Source of the DNA: Cavia porcellus
Taxonomy: Eukaryota; Chordata; Mammalia; Rodentia; Caviidae
Direction of reading: 5' to 3'
NCBI RefSeq assembly: GCF_034190915.1
Contig: NW_026947493.1
Span: forward strand, 41,968,501-42,032,500
DNA: 64,000 bases
The first letter of the stretch is position 1, and every line of letters begins with the position of its first letter. This document shows positions 1-13,200 of the stretch, in pieces. The notes under the pieces were generated by a model. That model ran no database searches. It had not been told where the DNA came from and saw only the letters and a program-made list of their open reading frames with translations. Both the position numbers and the translations under genes were made by a program.

Positions 1-271
1 TGCATGTATATTTAAGTGTATAAGATAGAAAATGATATCACAGAGTTTTATTGGATCAATGAACAGAACTGTTTGCAGTATCATTGATGGAATGTCCACT
101 TTACAAGCTTTAATTTTGTGACTTGAACAATTATTTCTAAGATGACAATATGTAATCCATTAACTAGTGATTTCCTACTGTTCATTTTTTTTTCTGTAAA
201 TCTGTATAACTTGTACCCTTTCCCTGCTTTTTTTTTCTTTTCTCCTTAAATAAAATTTAAAAAAAAAGAAA
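1..271 (+). repeat. L1 3'-terminal fragment (related to 53283-53567)
   Basis: It is closely similar over its whole length to 53283-53567 and ends in TAAATAAAATTTAAAAAAA, a polyadenylated 3' end. It resembles the module-type L1 3' UTRs elsewhere in the window, so L1 is the best guess. Cut by the window start. Confidence 0.55.
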
Positions 272-599
272 GAAAAAAATGTATGGTTTTATATGTGTGA
301 ATCTGGAAATTTTTATTTTAAAGAATAAAGTGAAACTATCCCTCAGAGAGAGTTGAATAGACATTTGTTAAAGCATTTGTTATGGCAAAATGAACTCAAA
401 AGTATGCTTTGCTGGCAACACCCAGCCTGCCCAAGTACCAGTATCCCATAGAAAGGTATGTTTGCTAGAACTGATGAACCAACTTGATATTACTTTTACC
501 AAGAGTTTATAATTTAAACCTTTTGCATATTCTGTGCATGTGAACAAATGTATAGTGACATGTATCCACCTTTTTGGTATCACATAGAACAGTTTAACT

Positions 600-1135
600 G
601 CCCTGAAAATCCTCTATGAATCACTTCTCTATCCCTTGCTCTATGTCCGGTAACCCTGACTTTTTTGTTACCTCTGTGGTTTTGCCTTTTCCAGAATGTC
701 ACATATGGTTGGAATCATAGTGTCTACCATTTTCAGATTGGCTTCTTTCACTTGAGAGTTGCTTTTGAGGGCTTGAGTGTTCATTTCTTTTTAGAGATGA
801 ATAATATTCCATTCTCTAGTTGTATAGAGTTTATTTAATCAGTCACTTATAGAAGGATATATTGGTTGCTTACAAGTTTGGTATTTATTGACAAAGTGAC
901 TAAAATATGTGAGTTTAGATCTGTGTATGAACATAAGTGTTCAACACATTTGGCAACATTAAGCAGCACAATTGCTAGATTGTGTGATTAGAGTATACTT
1001 AATTTTGTAAGACTTTAAAATTGTCTTTTAAAGCAGCTGTATCATTTTTCATCCTTGCTAGTAATAAATGATAATTCCTGTTGCTTCACATCCTCACCAG
1101 CATTTGCTGTTGTCAGTCCCCTGGGTTGTAGCCAT
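600..1135 (-). mobile_element. Old L1 3'-end fragment, minus strand
   Basis: Reversed L1M-like 3' sequence: AATATTCCATTCTCTAGTTG, GGTTGCTTACAAGTTTGG and CACATCCTCACCAGCATTTG. Boundaries are approximate. Confidence 0.55.
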
Positions 1136-1399
1136 CCTAAAACTTTTCTCATTTCTCTGAAAACTTTTGTTATAAGCAGCCTGACAGAATGTTAACATGC
1201 ATTTGTTTCTAGCAATAATAGAAAAATGTCCCAAGAACCTATGATGGGAGCACCTCATGTAAGACCCACTTTTATTCGTTCCTCTCACAACTGTTCTGTG
1301 AGCTGAATTAGTCTTTTTCCACTTTTTACTATTAGTACATATTTGCATTACATAATGATTATATTTCCTGTATGGAGTTGATGTATGCATACAAAATGC

Positions 1400-2475
1400 A
1401 TCTCAAATTTCTTTCTTAATCCCATTTCCATCCACTGCCTTCCCTTCTCACCATCTCTTGATCTCCTTGCCATTTGAAAAAGATCTATCTCCCTGCTTCC
1501 TTTTATCTATCTTTTATTTTCCTCTTTATTTATATTTTGGGGTTCCCATATAAGAGAAACCATACATTATGTAAGCTTGTGTGTCTGATTGATTTCACTT
1601 AACATTATGGTGTCAGTGTTAATCCATTTCCCTGTAAACAATTCATTATCTTTCTTTACACGCGGTAGTGCTCCATTGTGGACACAGAGGCTTGTCATGG
1701 TTTATGTCAGTGGTCCCCAAGCCTCATGAATTATGGACTGGACCAAATCTAGCATTTTTGACTGGTTTGTTGTCCAGTGCTTGGATTGGTAGTGTGAGTG
1801 CTACACCCACCCAGGGAAGGAGCCAGGATATGATGTAAGGGCGGAAAGAAGGTGTATCTCTCTCTCTTGCTGGTTTGCAGCAGCCATGAATGGCTGCCCT
1901 GCCATACCATGCTGCCTTGGAGCCAGCTGAGTATGGACTGAAACCTCTAAGAATTGTAAGAATTAAAGTTTTCCTTCCTTCATTTTGGGTGTAGGGTATT
2001 TTGTCCCAATGATAAGAAAAAAGTAACTAAAACAAGGCTGCTTCCAAGATTTGGCTATCATGAATTGCACTGCTGTAGGTATGCATGTTTCACTGTAATG
2101 TGATGTGTTTAACTCTTTTTGGAAGATAACCAGAAAGGGAAAGGAATTAATATTTTTGTTTTCAAGAAATCTCTGTTCTGACTTTCATCATGGTTTTAAT
2201 ATTTTAAATTCCTATCAATATAATTTTTAAAAAGTGTTTCCTTTTCTCCACAGCCTCACCAGTATCTGCTATTGGCTAACGTCTTGATGAGAGCTATTCT
2301 TTCTGTTGTTTTAATTTGCATTTGTCTAATGGCCTGTGATGATGGACATTTTTTCAAGTACTTATTGGCCATTTATATGCTTTTTTTGAGAAGCATCTAT
2401 GCTGTTCAATTGCCCATTTTAATTGAGTCTTTTATTTTTGGAGATCAAATTTTTAAAGTTCTTTATATATTCTAG
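1400..2475 (-). mobile_element. L1 3'-end fragment, minus strand, split by a MaLR LTR
   Basis: Reversed L1 ORF2 3'-end sequence: ATTTGCATTTGTCTAATGGC near 2315 and the T-rich body to 2475, continuing left of the LTR at 1540-1697. The left boundary is approximate. It pairs with an inverted piece at 2492-2595. Confidence 0.65.
1698..2034 (+). repeat. MaLR-type LTR
   Basis: It shares the body (GTGAGTGCTACACCCACCC) and the 3' end (AGTAACTAAAACA) with the LTRs at 28652 and 30197, and interrupts the L1 fragment. Confidence 0.65.
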
Positions 2476-2491
2476 ATATTGTTCCTCAAGA

Positions 2492-2595
2492 TGAGTCAAA
2501 GATCTAAATGTTAAAACAGAAACAATCTACTGGAAGATAAAACTTTTGAAGACATAGGCCTAGGCAAGGACTTTCTGAATAATTTTTCTAGACTC
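2492..2595 (+). mobile_element. L1 ORF2 fragment in inverted orientation
   Basis: Plus-strand sequence like the L1 ORF2 segment around GACATAGGCCTAGGCAAGGA, opposite in orientation to the adjacent L1 3' end. This fits a 5'-inverted insertion. Confidence 0.55.
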
Positions 2596-2787
2596 ATTTT
2601 ACAAGTCGAAAAGCTGACACAGTGAGAGGTGTGATGGTATCTTGCTCACCACTAGCAAAGTGATAATTCACAGCTATTGCCTCTAACTGTTGCCCTGATC
2701 TGAGTACCCAATATGGGAGGTTCATCTATTTTTACTGTTATACATAAATCAACAGAGTCTTTGCAATGCAATAAATCTCCAGTAACT

Positions 2788-2917
2788 TTTTACTTTTTGA
2801 GACAAAGTCTTCTTAAGTCAATAAATTCCATGGCCTGGGTTTGAACTTTCAATATTCTTGCCTCACCTCCTAGAGTGCTGGGAATACATGTGTATGGCAC
2901 CACGCCTGGCTGATGCT
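2788..2917 (-). mobile_element. B1-like SINE
   Basis: Reversed 7SL-type monomer: TTTGAGACAAAGTCTT, then GAGTGCTGGGAATACA and CACGCCTGGCTG. Confidence 0.7.
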
Positions 2918-3029
2918 ACTTATTTATGTGATGTATTTTACTCAGGGCTGCGAGGCAAAGAGCTTTCTATGAGAAATTCATGGGCTCTTCAGAACAATAT
3001 CCTAGGACTCGGCAGATTACGTATTAAGT

Positions 3030-3118
3030 AGCCCATGCAACTCTTAAATTTGCAATCCTCCTGTCCATAACCCTAACCCAAACCCTGGAATTACAGGCAT
3101 ATGCCACCATACAGACCT
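3030..3118 (-). mobile_element. B1-like SINE fragment
   Basis: Reversed partial monomer: GCAATCCTCCTGTC, then GAATTACAGGCATATGCCAC. Confidence 0.5.
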
Positions 3119-3434
3119 ACTTTTAACTTCACAGTTGAGCCTTCCTCTTGACTGTGTCCCTTGCTGGCTCCAGCTGCCCTGAAGCCTTGTTATACTGCAC
3201 AGTTCCCACATGGCTGCACTGGGCCTCCAGTCAACCTCTCATATGGCCTTGAAACCAAAACTTTGGCTCAAATTCAAATTGTTTTATAAATTGCTTGTAT
3301 GTTGACTCTAATAACTACATTCTAAAAACTGTAAATTAGATAAGACTTCAAAAAAGGCACTAGATTGTCTACCAATATTTTAGAAATGTTCTTATTAAAA
3401 TATAGCTAACTGAATCTCTTGACTTATTGTACAT

Positions 3435-3782
3435 TCATTTATCATTCAACAAGAAGACTTTCAGAGGAATACTTCACTGGGTGATTTTAACACTATGCCA
3501 ATACCACAGGGAGTGCTTATAGAAACGTAGATACTTAGCTTACCACACACCTAGACTGTATGGTACAACCTATTGCTTCTGAGCTACAACTGTGTATAGC
3601 ATATTGCCATGCCAAATACTGTAGACAATTGGCTACAATAGTAACCATTTGTGTATCTGAATATAAAATGGCTACAATGGCACTAACCAATAGGAGCTTT
3701 TCAGCCCTACTGTAATTTTATAGGACTATAGTTGTATCTGCTATCCAGGATTGACAGAGACATGGTTGTATAGTACATGACA
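3435..3782. mobile_element. Ancient non-autonomous DNA transposon fossil
   Basis: It contains CACACCTAGACTGTATGGTA and AATACTGTAGACAATTGG, matching the well-known mammalian DNA-transposon-derived repeat that also occurs at 52262-52608. I do not give a family name. Confidence 0.5.
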
Positions 3783-4008
3783 AGTGTCATATTACTTTAC
3801 CCTTTGTTCCTGAGTAAGGCTCTGCTTTCAGTTTCACTCTGAATGTTCTCAGTTCGCTTCTCCTCCTTATTGTGGGAATTTACTCCTATTAGGACTTAAG
3901 GATTTCTTTTCCTTTTCTTTTCTAACTCATCTTTAACTGCACTCTGACAAAAGTGGAATCTCTTGGGACTTAGCAAAATAATATGTTTTAGTGGGAAAGA
4001 TATTTTAT

Positions 4009-4130
4009 GTAGACAGTCTTAGGTTTGTCACATATGAGTTAAGGGATTCTGGACAAACTTACATGTATCTCTACCTCGTAGCTTCTGTGGGAGGATTCAC
4101 TGAGACCCTGCATGTAAAACACACCATATT
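4009..4130 (+). repeat. MIR fragment
   Basis: It has the MIR-like end CTACCTCGTAGCTTCTGTGG followed by AGGATTCACTGAGA and a CATGTAAAACAC tail. Confidence 0.5.
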
Positions 4131-4309
4131 GCATGGGAAAAAAAGCTGTGGAATTGGTAAATGCTTGATTTCCATTGAGCCATTAATTTCTGTGTCTTAG
4201 CTTTTCATCTTTGACATAGTGGTGATAATAGAGTAGCCATACATGGAAGTGAGATGAAGTATGCAGAGTACATGGGATCAGTGAGCATTCTGTACACAAG
4301 CCTCTCATA

Positions 4310-7100
4310 GGATCAACACAGAGATGACCATATGAACACAAGTTTTATGATTCTGTGATTCTTAAAAACTCACACTTGTAATGTACCCTCTAGGTTAGGA
4401 AATGCAGTGGCCTTTGTTTTTCCTGTGAACAATGTATCATAAGTGTGTGTGGTTGTCCCAAAGTCCCCTATTCATAGACTGGTGTCTTCTAAAGTAAAGG
4501 CAGATGCTACAGCAAGCTCCACTTACCTAGATTAGTGTTTTTGCACATGTGTTCTGGGGAAGGTTCAATATATTTAATCAATGATATATGATGTGGCAGA
4601 CAAATGGTCAAATAAGTGTGCAGATTATGAGGTATGCACAATTAGACAGATTCTTTTGATTTAGAATATATCATAGCTTTCAATGTTGAAACAACCATCA
4701 CGAACCTCCAAAAAGGCATTATATCCAAAATTCATAAAGCTGATTTAAGTGTGCTACCTTGTGGACATGTGTCCTTAAGAATACTCATCAAGAAGTGCTG
4801 CTCCCAGTATGTCCATTTGCAGGCCACACTGGTGTTTAGGATCAAATTGTTTTGGCCCTAAAGTCAACCATGCAAGCAATAGTTGGCCCAGGATGCACCA
4901 CAGGACCAAGATCCTTTAAAACACAGACTCCAGACCTCATCAGGCTCATCAGACCAAAAGCTCCAAAGTGGGGTGCTGGTATATGGCATCTTTTAAAAGC
5001 TCTATTAAAGAGTCTGACACCCAGCCAGTGTTGAGGACAACTGCCGAAGAACCTTCATGTGCATCCTCAAAACACCATTCAATCTGGGTATGGGCACATG
5101 ATTTGATATAAATTTTTCCAGTTCATGATAAATTGAGTCATATCCACTCTTCCTTGAAGTCCTTACACACTTCATGATCTACAAGTGGCCAGAAAGTACA
5201 AGGCCTCTAAACCACACAAGGGTCTGTATGAGTTCTAACCTGGAGGTTGACTGTGTCTGGTATGTAACACAATACTTAGAACTCATTTAACACTCAAAGT
5301 AATTTTGTGAATGGGCAGCATTTTCGACTTACTAGGTCAGTTGTAAATAATTCTATATTTATCTTACATATTGGAATTCTGACAAAGACTGTATTATAAT
5401 TAGCAACATAATCTTTTTTCCACTGTATCCTCTGTACTACTAACAGAGCATTGTCTAAAATTTAGTCATGATTGAATGGTGCTTAACAACTCTACTCAGC
5501 AGTCTTTGAAACTTATTAAAATATGCTAACCAGTTGTGTTATTATCCTGTTGCTGTTGAAGTAAATTATCACAAAATAAGTGACTCTAACAACACAAAAA
5601 TTTAAATCTAAAATCAAGTGTCAGAAGGACTATGTTTCTCCAGGGGGGTTCAAGGACAGTTTACTTCCCTTACTTTTTCAGCTTCTAGGGGTGCCTGCTT
5701 TCTTTGGCTTGTGGCCCCTTCTTATATCATTCCTACCTCATGTTTCCATCACCCTTTCTCCTACTATTAACCATGATCTTCCTTCTCTCTCTTATAAATA
5801 CCCTTGTGGCCACATTGTCCACTGAATAATCCAAGATAATCTTCCCATCACAGAATTCTTAATTATAGCTTCAAAGTCCCTTTCACTATATAAGATGACA
5901 CATGCCTGAATTTTAAGGATTAGGATATGTATATCTTTGAGGACCAAATCAATGATTTCTCAATTCATCTAAAATGTGTATTGACATATTGGTGGTTAAA
6001 ATGTGAAGGGTACACTTGGATGCTGTCAGAGATCATAAGAATGATCAAATCAACTCCCTAATCTTAAGATATTCATTATCTAATAGGTAAATAAAGTCAT
6101 AAATAAATTTCAGTTCAAAAATTTGTACAGACAAGCAGAAGGGACAGAACAATATGGTCTGCACAGTCAAACACAGGAAATTAAGTAGGACACTAAATTC
6201 AGAAAGTGCCAAAAGTTAAAGTTGTCATGGCAACACAAACTCAGCGACAGCAAAACCTGTTCATCAAAAGTATACACTTAACAGCCTTGTACAATTCTGA
6301 TCTGCTGAAAAAGCAGCTTTCATTCAGTGATCCAGAATCCTTTACAACTACAGATTAGTTCTAATTCTGTGGCTGTAAGACAAAAGATGATTTGACTAGC
6401 CACATTCAAATTCATCAATATTTAGATGTCATCTAGTATGTGTGAGATGTGCCAGGCATGAAGCTGAGTTCTGAGGGTGATGCAGATGGGTAAGACATCA
6501 TTTCTGGCCCCCAGGAAATTTTGCCACCAGGGCTAAAGCAAGCATGCAAGAGACAGTAGGGAAAGTCAGAACAGAAAGATGCGAAGGAAGACATAACAGG
6601 CGAGAGGGCTCAGAGCTTTAGGGAAGATGAGACAGCATTTGACATGGGACACAAAGACAGATGGGACTACTGTCAAGAAAACAGAATGGCAGGCGTCCAC
6701 TAGGAGAAGCTCAGAAGCTGGTGTAGGGGAACAGCAATAACTCAGCAGGAATAAAGGATAGAGGAAAAGGTCAAGTTGTTTGACATATCTGACTCCTACT
6801 TATCTTAAAAATCTGGAGCCTGGTGGCAAAGCACTGAGCAGTTAACAGCAATTTCAATGTGTTTTACAAATTTAAAAGGTCGAGGTGAGTTCATTTCTGT
6901 GTTGTAAAATCTTACTTTTAGGAAATTTCTCATCTGATTTCCTCACACTTTTCATGCTGTCATGACCATTTGCCTTGGCATATGTTGTTTCCTGTTATTA
7001 TATAAGCTTTCAATAAGGTGACTGAGAATCAGAGGTAAATTTTCCAATGATACACAAGAAAGTGGAAGTGAATTAACCGTATGTGTGTCTACAAAAGCCA
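4310..7100. other. No gene recognised
   Basis: AT-rich sequence. A possible ancient repeat lies near 6430-6530 (TGTGCCAGGCATGAAGCTGA). Short open frames here have no recognisable content. Confidence 0.5.
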
Positions 7101-7102
7101 GG

Positions 7103-7200
7103 CTTTTTTTTTTTTTTTTTTTTTTTTGTACTGGGAATCAAACTCAAGACCTTGCTCTTGACAGGCAGGTGCTGGGCCACTGAGCTACATTCCCAGCCCA
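7103..7200 (-). mobile_element. ID-like SINE, older subtype
   Basis: The reverse complement starts GGCTGGGAATGTAGCTCAGT and ends CCCAGTACAAAAA with a long A-run. It differs from the young GGCATAAGC subtype. Confidence 0.75.
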
Positions 7201-9194
7201 GACCAAGCTATTTTCTATGTCGATTATTGATCTTACTATCCTGTGTTGTAATTACTTGTTTTGCTTCTCTCCCCAATTAAATTGTATGTATCTTATGAGT
7301 AACATCCCTTTCAAGCTCATTTTTGTATTCAGAGAATGTAGTTCAGCAACAAACACAGAGCCAGACCTAAATAAGTTCTGTTGAACAAGAAATAAATGAA
7401 TTTAAGGTGAACACTTTCTCAAAGTGAGGAGATCTTTCCCCATAAAGGTAAAGCCTTTTCTTAAATGGTGTTGTCAATCGTGTAATCCCCTGAAGCAATC
7501 ACTCGGTAGGGTTTACTCATCACCTGGTCAGTAATAAGATAGGAAATGCGCTGAGGTCTCTTCCTTCATCAAACTTTATCTTGCATTTCCCTGTCCTGTT
7601 CTGATGAAAATGTATTCAAAGCATCGTGAAAATCAATCTACAATCCTACTGTCATCCTCAGAAGACACAAGACAACAACCTAGCTCTTTGCCTAATGTGT
7701 TTTAAACCACTCATGCTCCAGAGACCTCGCATTAGGCTACTGTATAACCTGCAGTATCACCAATGGCTTCTCAGCAGTCTCAGGAACTCAGCAAGCATTG
7801 GCCTGGGCTATGGTTTCCTTTCCTCCTCTGGTCATAGGGCATCATGATGACTACTGCTTCTTCTAATTATGGTAAAATAAGATCATCTGTTCTTGGGCTA
7901 TTATTCCATCCAACCTCAACAAACCCTTCAACCTCTTTTTACACTGAATTTTCACCTTCTGAGTTTATGTACTGTGCCTAGATCTTTTTCTCCAAGTTCT
8001 GTTATATTAAATGTCTCTCAAGAGACATATTACCGCTCTTTATGGCCAGGCCTTCCTTGGTTTTAGTTTCCAAGTATGGGAAAGATTGCCATAATGTTTT
8101 CAAAACTACAAACCAGAAATGAATGAATGCAGTAGTTCTGAATTCATCTTCTATTCCATAGTCATAGTGATAGATTGCTTGCAAATTCTGCCAATGTTGA
8201 TAACAAATTTTTCATAACTATACTTTCCTTTCTATAAGTCACTACAATTTGGTTGAGTTTTTGTATTTTTCCCTATACTCTTTGCACATAGACTAAATTT
8301 TCACTGCTGATGAGGGTCATTTTCTCCTGCCTCCTTTAAATGTAGCTATTTCATTCTTTAAACAATGATGGAATCCCACGGGCCTTTTGATCACATCAGA
8401 AGTCTCCACAGGGTGAGCCTGATTAAGATAAATCTAAAATGACCTGAATTCTTAAGCCACCTTTCACATCCCAGGGTCTCCCTCTCCTCAATGACCCAAC
8501 TGCACTCCGCTTTCATAAATTTCATCTGCTGCATGGCTATTCACTGAAATGGTTTTACAAATTCTCTTAGAGCCCAGCACAGATACACACATCTGCAGTC
8601 CCAGCTACTTGGGAGACTGATTCAGGAGAATCGCTTGGGCCCAGGAACTCAAAGCCAGCCTGGGCAACTTAGCTGAGATACCTTTCTAAAAAGGAAGGAA
8701 GAAGCTCTCTCATTCCTGGACCCTGTACTCTCAGGAAACCCCATCAGCATGACCTTCAAAATGTGTGCAGTCTCTCCACCCCTGCTCCCTCCTGCCACAC
8801 CTAAGATCCCAGCCACTGCTGCTGCCAATCTCCATGCTTACCCGCCAGCCTGCTCACACAGCTCCCAAGATTCCCTCAAAAACCAAATCATTTGTTCTCC
8901 TCAGCTTAAAGTCCTAAGTGGTTCCCCCAAGTTACTCATAGCAACAGGGAAGTCCTCTTCGGCCTAGAGGAACCCACAGGGTCCAGCCTTCCGCCCTCTC
9001 CTATCAGGCACTCAATGCAAATGTCATCCTGTTCCATAAGCTTTCATCCCAGCTCTCACCCGGAAACGCGATTCATCCACTGTGCCAGCGTAGTTTTTCT
9101 CCATCCAATGATCACCACCAAATATGTTCAGATTAGTGTACTTACTTATCAACTGAGTTCCCTAAGGGCTAGAATTTATGTATTCTGTTCATAA
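7201..9194. other. No gene recognised
   Basis: Apart from the B1 at 8571, nothing was identified. The stretch 8720-9060 is relatively C-rich but CpG-poor. Confidence 0.5.
8571..8702 (+). mobile_element. B1/FLAM-like SINE
   Basis: CAGTCCCAGCTACTTGGGAG, CAGGAGAATCGCTTGG and GCCAGCCTGGGCAACTTAG are 7SL-derived monomer hallmarks. Confidence 0.75.
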
Positions 9195-9255
9195 AACAGC
9201 GACAGAGCAGTGCCTGGCACTCAGCACTCTCAGGGCAAACTTGATTGAATAAATG
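9195..9255 (+). repeat. MIR/L2-like tail fragment
   Basis: CAGTGCCTGGCACTCAGCAC followed by TTGAATAAATGAA, a typical ancient repeat end. The family is uncertain. Confidence 0.4.
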
Positions 9256-9339
9256 AACACAAAGTGTTAATTCACTGCAAGTTTCTATTCTGTCCTTATT
9301 ATTAAACCCTGTAGAGATAGAGAATATGCAAAAAATACA

Positions 9340-10270
9340 GCTGCTGTGGTGCGGGAACACACATTTAACTTTTTTATGCAATGGGATCGCGCTATTTTAC
9401 CTGTAAAGTCATCAACAGCGCATTCGGTGCCTTCAGAACTGCAGCAGGGCCCAGGAGACACCAGGCACCACACCAGGGGCACAGGCTGTGAAGCTCAAGG
9501 CTGCGAAAACCTGGGAGAAAAAGGGATGCGATTGCCTAAGCATGATGGGAAGGAAGTGGCTGCCCAGTGTGTTAAGAAGTTGTTTCTCACGCTTTACTCG
9601 CAAATCTCAGGATTGTATAAAGAGCCGAGATCTATTGCCCCGTGGCACAATTCCAGGGAGCTCAAAAGCAAAACAAAACCAAAGCCAGATGCTCAGCCTC
9701 GCAGAACCACTGGGAGCCAAGCTTTGGTAACTTATAACAATAACCCAAGTGGAGGCCGAAGCTCAGGATTTGGGTCACTAACACCTCCCTGTCCTCGATC
9801 CCAATTCCCACCGCGTGCAGAGGACAAACGAGTCCGAATCCTTGGCTGGGAACCAGATGTGGCAGGAAGCTTCGATCTCGGGTCCAGACCAGGCGGCCAG
9901 GGCCGACGCTGCCGGGCGGGGGCGCCGCAGGGCGCCGGGGGAGCAGACGCGGCCGCCGCCATGCAGGCCCGGGTCCCGGCCCGACCTGCGGCCCGCGGGC
10001 TCCAGCACCCGCTCCGGAGGAGTCGCCGGAGCCGGAGGAGCCGGTCCCCGGGAGGCCCACCCCGCGTGGACGAGGCCCCGGCCGGCCGGGAGCTGCCAGG
10101 GGTCGGCGCCTGCCCGGGCCGAGCGGGGGCGCCGGGGCCGCGGCCTGCTGGGCGAGCTCGGCAGCGGGAAAGCGCGTCCGCTCTCCGCTCTCCGCGCGCC
10201 GGGACGCTGAGGGGAAGAACAGCGGGGTGAACGCGGGGCCGCGGCTCCCCGACTCTGGCCACCGCCACTC
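9340..10270. promoter_or_regulatory. CpG island, orphan candidate promoter
   Basis: CpG dinucleotides become frequent from about 9350 and extremely dense from about 9890 to 10260, against AT-rich, CpG-poor surroundings. Long open frames on both strands here reflect the GC content and show no recognisable domain. A TATAAAGAG-like site lies at about 9616. On the plus strand an A|GTGAGT donor-like sequence follows the island at about 10285. No neighbouring coding exon was identified in either direction, so this could start a lncRNA or a distant gene, or act as an unmethylated regulatory element. Confidence 0.6.
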
Positions 10271-10289
10271 AGAGGATTTTACTAGTGAG

Positions 10290-13200
10290 TGACTTCAGTG
10301 ACTTCAGCGGTGGTGTTCCAGGCCTGAAAACAGCATTTGGTCAGAAGTTTGGATTCCAGTTACTGAAAGACAAACATTCCAAGTTGTTTTGTGCAGCACT
10401 GTTATAGCAACAAAGAGCGTGGAAAGCGACAGAGTTAGTTTAGACCACTATCTATCTCACAGTCACGCAGGGGAATGACCCGGGGCTCCTGATAAGCAAA
10501 CATGGAACAGTGTCCATGGCAGAGTACTTTTAAATGTAAGTTGCAAAGCAGTTTCACTATTGTGTGGTCTCATTTTGTTTAAAAATAATTGTAAATTTTT
10601 TTACAATTGTAAATAGAAAATGTTTTGTTTATTTAGAAGGATATTTACAAACTATCTTGGAGGATAATGGGAAAGTTCGCTTCCTAATACATTTCTTTAT
10701 GATTTGAAGTTTGCAACAAGCTTCTCAGAACTATTTAATAAAAAGAAAGAGGAGGAAGAGGAGGAGAGTATGTGTGTAAATGCTTCAAGCTTCAGGCATA
10801 ATGAAATCCAAAATAACAAATGATAGAGTAATGCTAATTAATGTATTGATTGTACTTGGAGAACATACTTATATTGTTCTTTTTATCGTTTCGTAAAAAG
10901 CACATGATCCTAAAACTAGAAAAATTTGATCATTTACAGAAAATCAATGTATTTTCTTCTGAATAAAGCCACCTGCAACGATCTATAGTTAACTCATATT
11001 CCCCATTCTAACCAATAACTAAAAATGTAGCCAACAACAGCAAATATAACACAAATACAGGTGAAAACTGCAGTCTTTACAGAAGTACCTCTTTCCCCAT
11101 GGACCCTTCTGCTCTTACCTCTACCTACTGGCTCCCCCAAATGCAGGCCTCAATCCCTCAAGACCAGTTCTTTTTCCTTGTTTGTTTTTTCCTCAGGACA
11201 GCAACAGCAGGTTATGAATCACCCCAAAACACACACTAAGATTCCAAAGTGTATTGTTCTCAGGTTTTCTAAGGTTATTTCTGAGAATGCTCAGTGAGAC
11301 AGAAACACATACAAACAGCACCAGCACCACATGCCACACCTTTACACCTGACCCTCACTGCAGTGTCTACTCCAGGAAAACAACCGTAAGATTAATAAAG
11401 AAAATAAAACCCTCATTTTATCTCTCATAAGGACTTGAGAAATCACTTGAAATGTCCAACTGGCTACTCTATGTTTAGAAAGGACCAAATTAAAAGGTTA
11501 GTCCACTCTCCGTTAAAATGCGCTTGCAACAATTTCTCTCCATGATAAATTTAAATAAACATTTCTCTGCTGCCATCTTGTGGATTATTTGGGTAATGCA
11601 GTCAAAACTCCGGCGCTGGCACAGCACTGTATCAACTCCCTTTCAATAAAATTATACTTCATACTCATTTTTACTTCATACTCATTCCTTTGATAGAAAC
11701 AAAATAAGTTATATTGCATACCATTTATAACATATTAAGTCTCTTCCTAAGAGCAGGTTTTAAATATTTTACCTTTTAAATGTCATTAACTTTGACAGAA
11801 AAAGAAATGCTTTTGCTCTTACACAGACAATTATTATAAAAGACATTATAAATACATCTATGCAATGATCACTTTAAAATATATACTGTTTTAAATATAT
11901 GGGCAGGCCAAGTGCAGTTTTAAGTAGTTCTAAAATATATACTATTAACTTTATATCCATGTCAGAATTGCTCCCCTGAGAGCAGAGACTGGGAACAGAG
12001 ACATGTGAAGATATCATATCCTCCCCATCCTTAATCAAATTCTGGCTGTGATCCCAATGTGAAAAACCCTACTGTGACAGGTGGGGATATATTTAATGTG
12101 TGGCTACCACATCCATTGTCAAGAGTTACTGATTCACACAGTGCTTTCCAAGTCATCCTGGGCTTTCACACTTTCCTTAGGTTGCCCAAGTGTGGGAGTG
12201 TCCAAGCCATACACTCAGGAAGAGAGGCAAGCAGGCCAGACAGACATCACCCTCAGTCATGATGCATGTACCAGAGACCTAAAGAAAACCCTTGGGAAAG
12301 TCCTGGCGACAACCCAGTCACTTCCTTCCCCAGGAAACCTGAGATTTCCCCACTTAGGAAGAAACCAAAAGGATGTACTAAGACAGGAGGACCCGTTCCC
12401 CAGAAAACGCACTGGTACTGGTCCTGCCAGGAACTGGGCCAGCCATCAGGAGGTATGTGGCTGTTAAGCAAGCGAAGCTTCATCTGTATATACAGTGGTT
12501 CTCCCATAGCCTGAGCTCCATCTCCCATCAGATCATCAGTGCCATTAGATTCTCATAGGAGCAAGAACACTATTGAGAACGTCAACCGTGAGGGAATCTA
12601 GTTTTTGTGCTTCTTATAGAATCTAATGCCTGTGATCTGAGATAGAGCTCAGGGAGGAATGTTAGTGGTGAGGAGAGGCTGAATATACAGATTAACATTA
12701 GCAAAGAGGTTTGACCTCACAGAGGCCATAGTAAATCAATTGTTTACAGACTCAGCAAAATTTTATCAGTGATTGGCAAATGACAAGGTTTATCTGGTAG
12801 TAGGCATTAAGTCAAAATGGAGCACTTATTTTATTCTGCACTTGGTCTGTCCATTGTTTTATTTACTTGTGTCCATGCCTCTTTCCCACTGTGCACTCAT
12901 CTAAGTATGCGGGTACATGCATAATCATTTAATCGTGCTAGTACATCATGTCTAGTTGCACAGAAATAAACTCAAGGTATCACTAATTCCATACTATGGT
13001 GAGTTGCATAATTGTTTCATTATACATTATAATATAATAATAATAACTGAAACAAAGTACACAATAAATTTAATGCACTTGAATTATCCAAAACCATCTC
13101 CCCTATCTGTAGAAAAACTGTTGTCTATGAAAGTAGTTCCTGGTACCAAAGATTAGGGACCATTATATTAGAAAACTCTTTATAAGAAGTTTGAAATTTG

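Noticed and set aside
9346..10230. 294-codon plus-strand and 178-codon minus-strand open frames across the CpG island
   Set aside because: Both arise from very high GC content with few stop codons. The translations are Arg/Pro/Ala/Gly-rich, lack any recognisable domain and overlap each other antisense.
9900..10260. CpG island as the CYP7B1 promoter (a gene on the ARMC1 3' side in human)
   Set aside because: None of the frames shows a P450 N-terminal anchor and proline-rich hinge, and the distance to ARMC1 in human is far larger.
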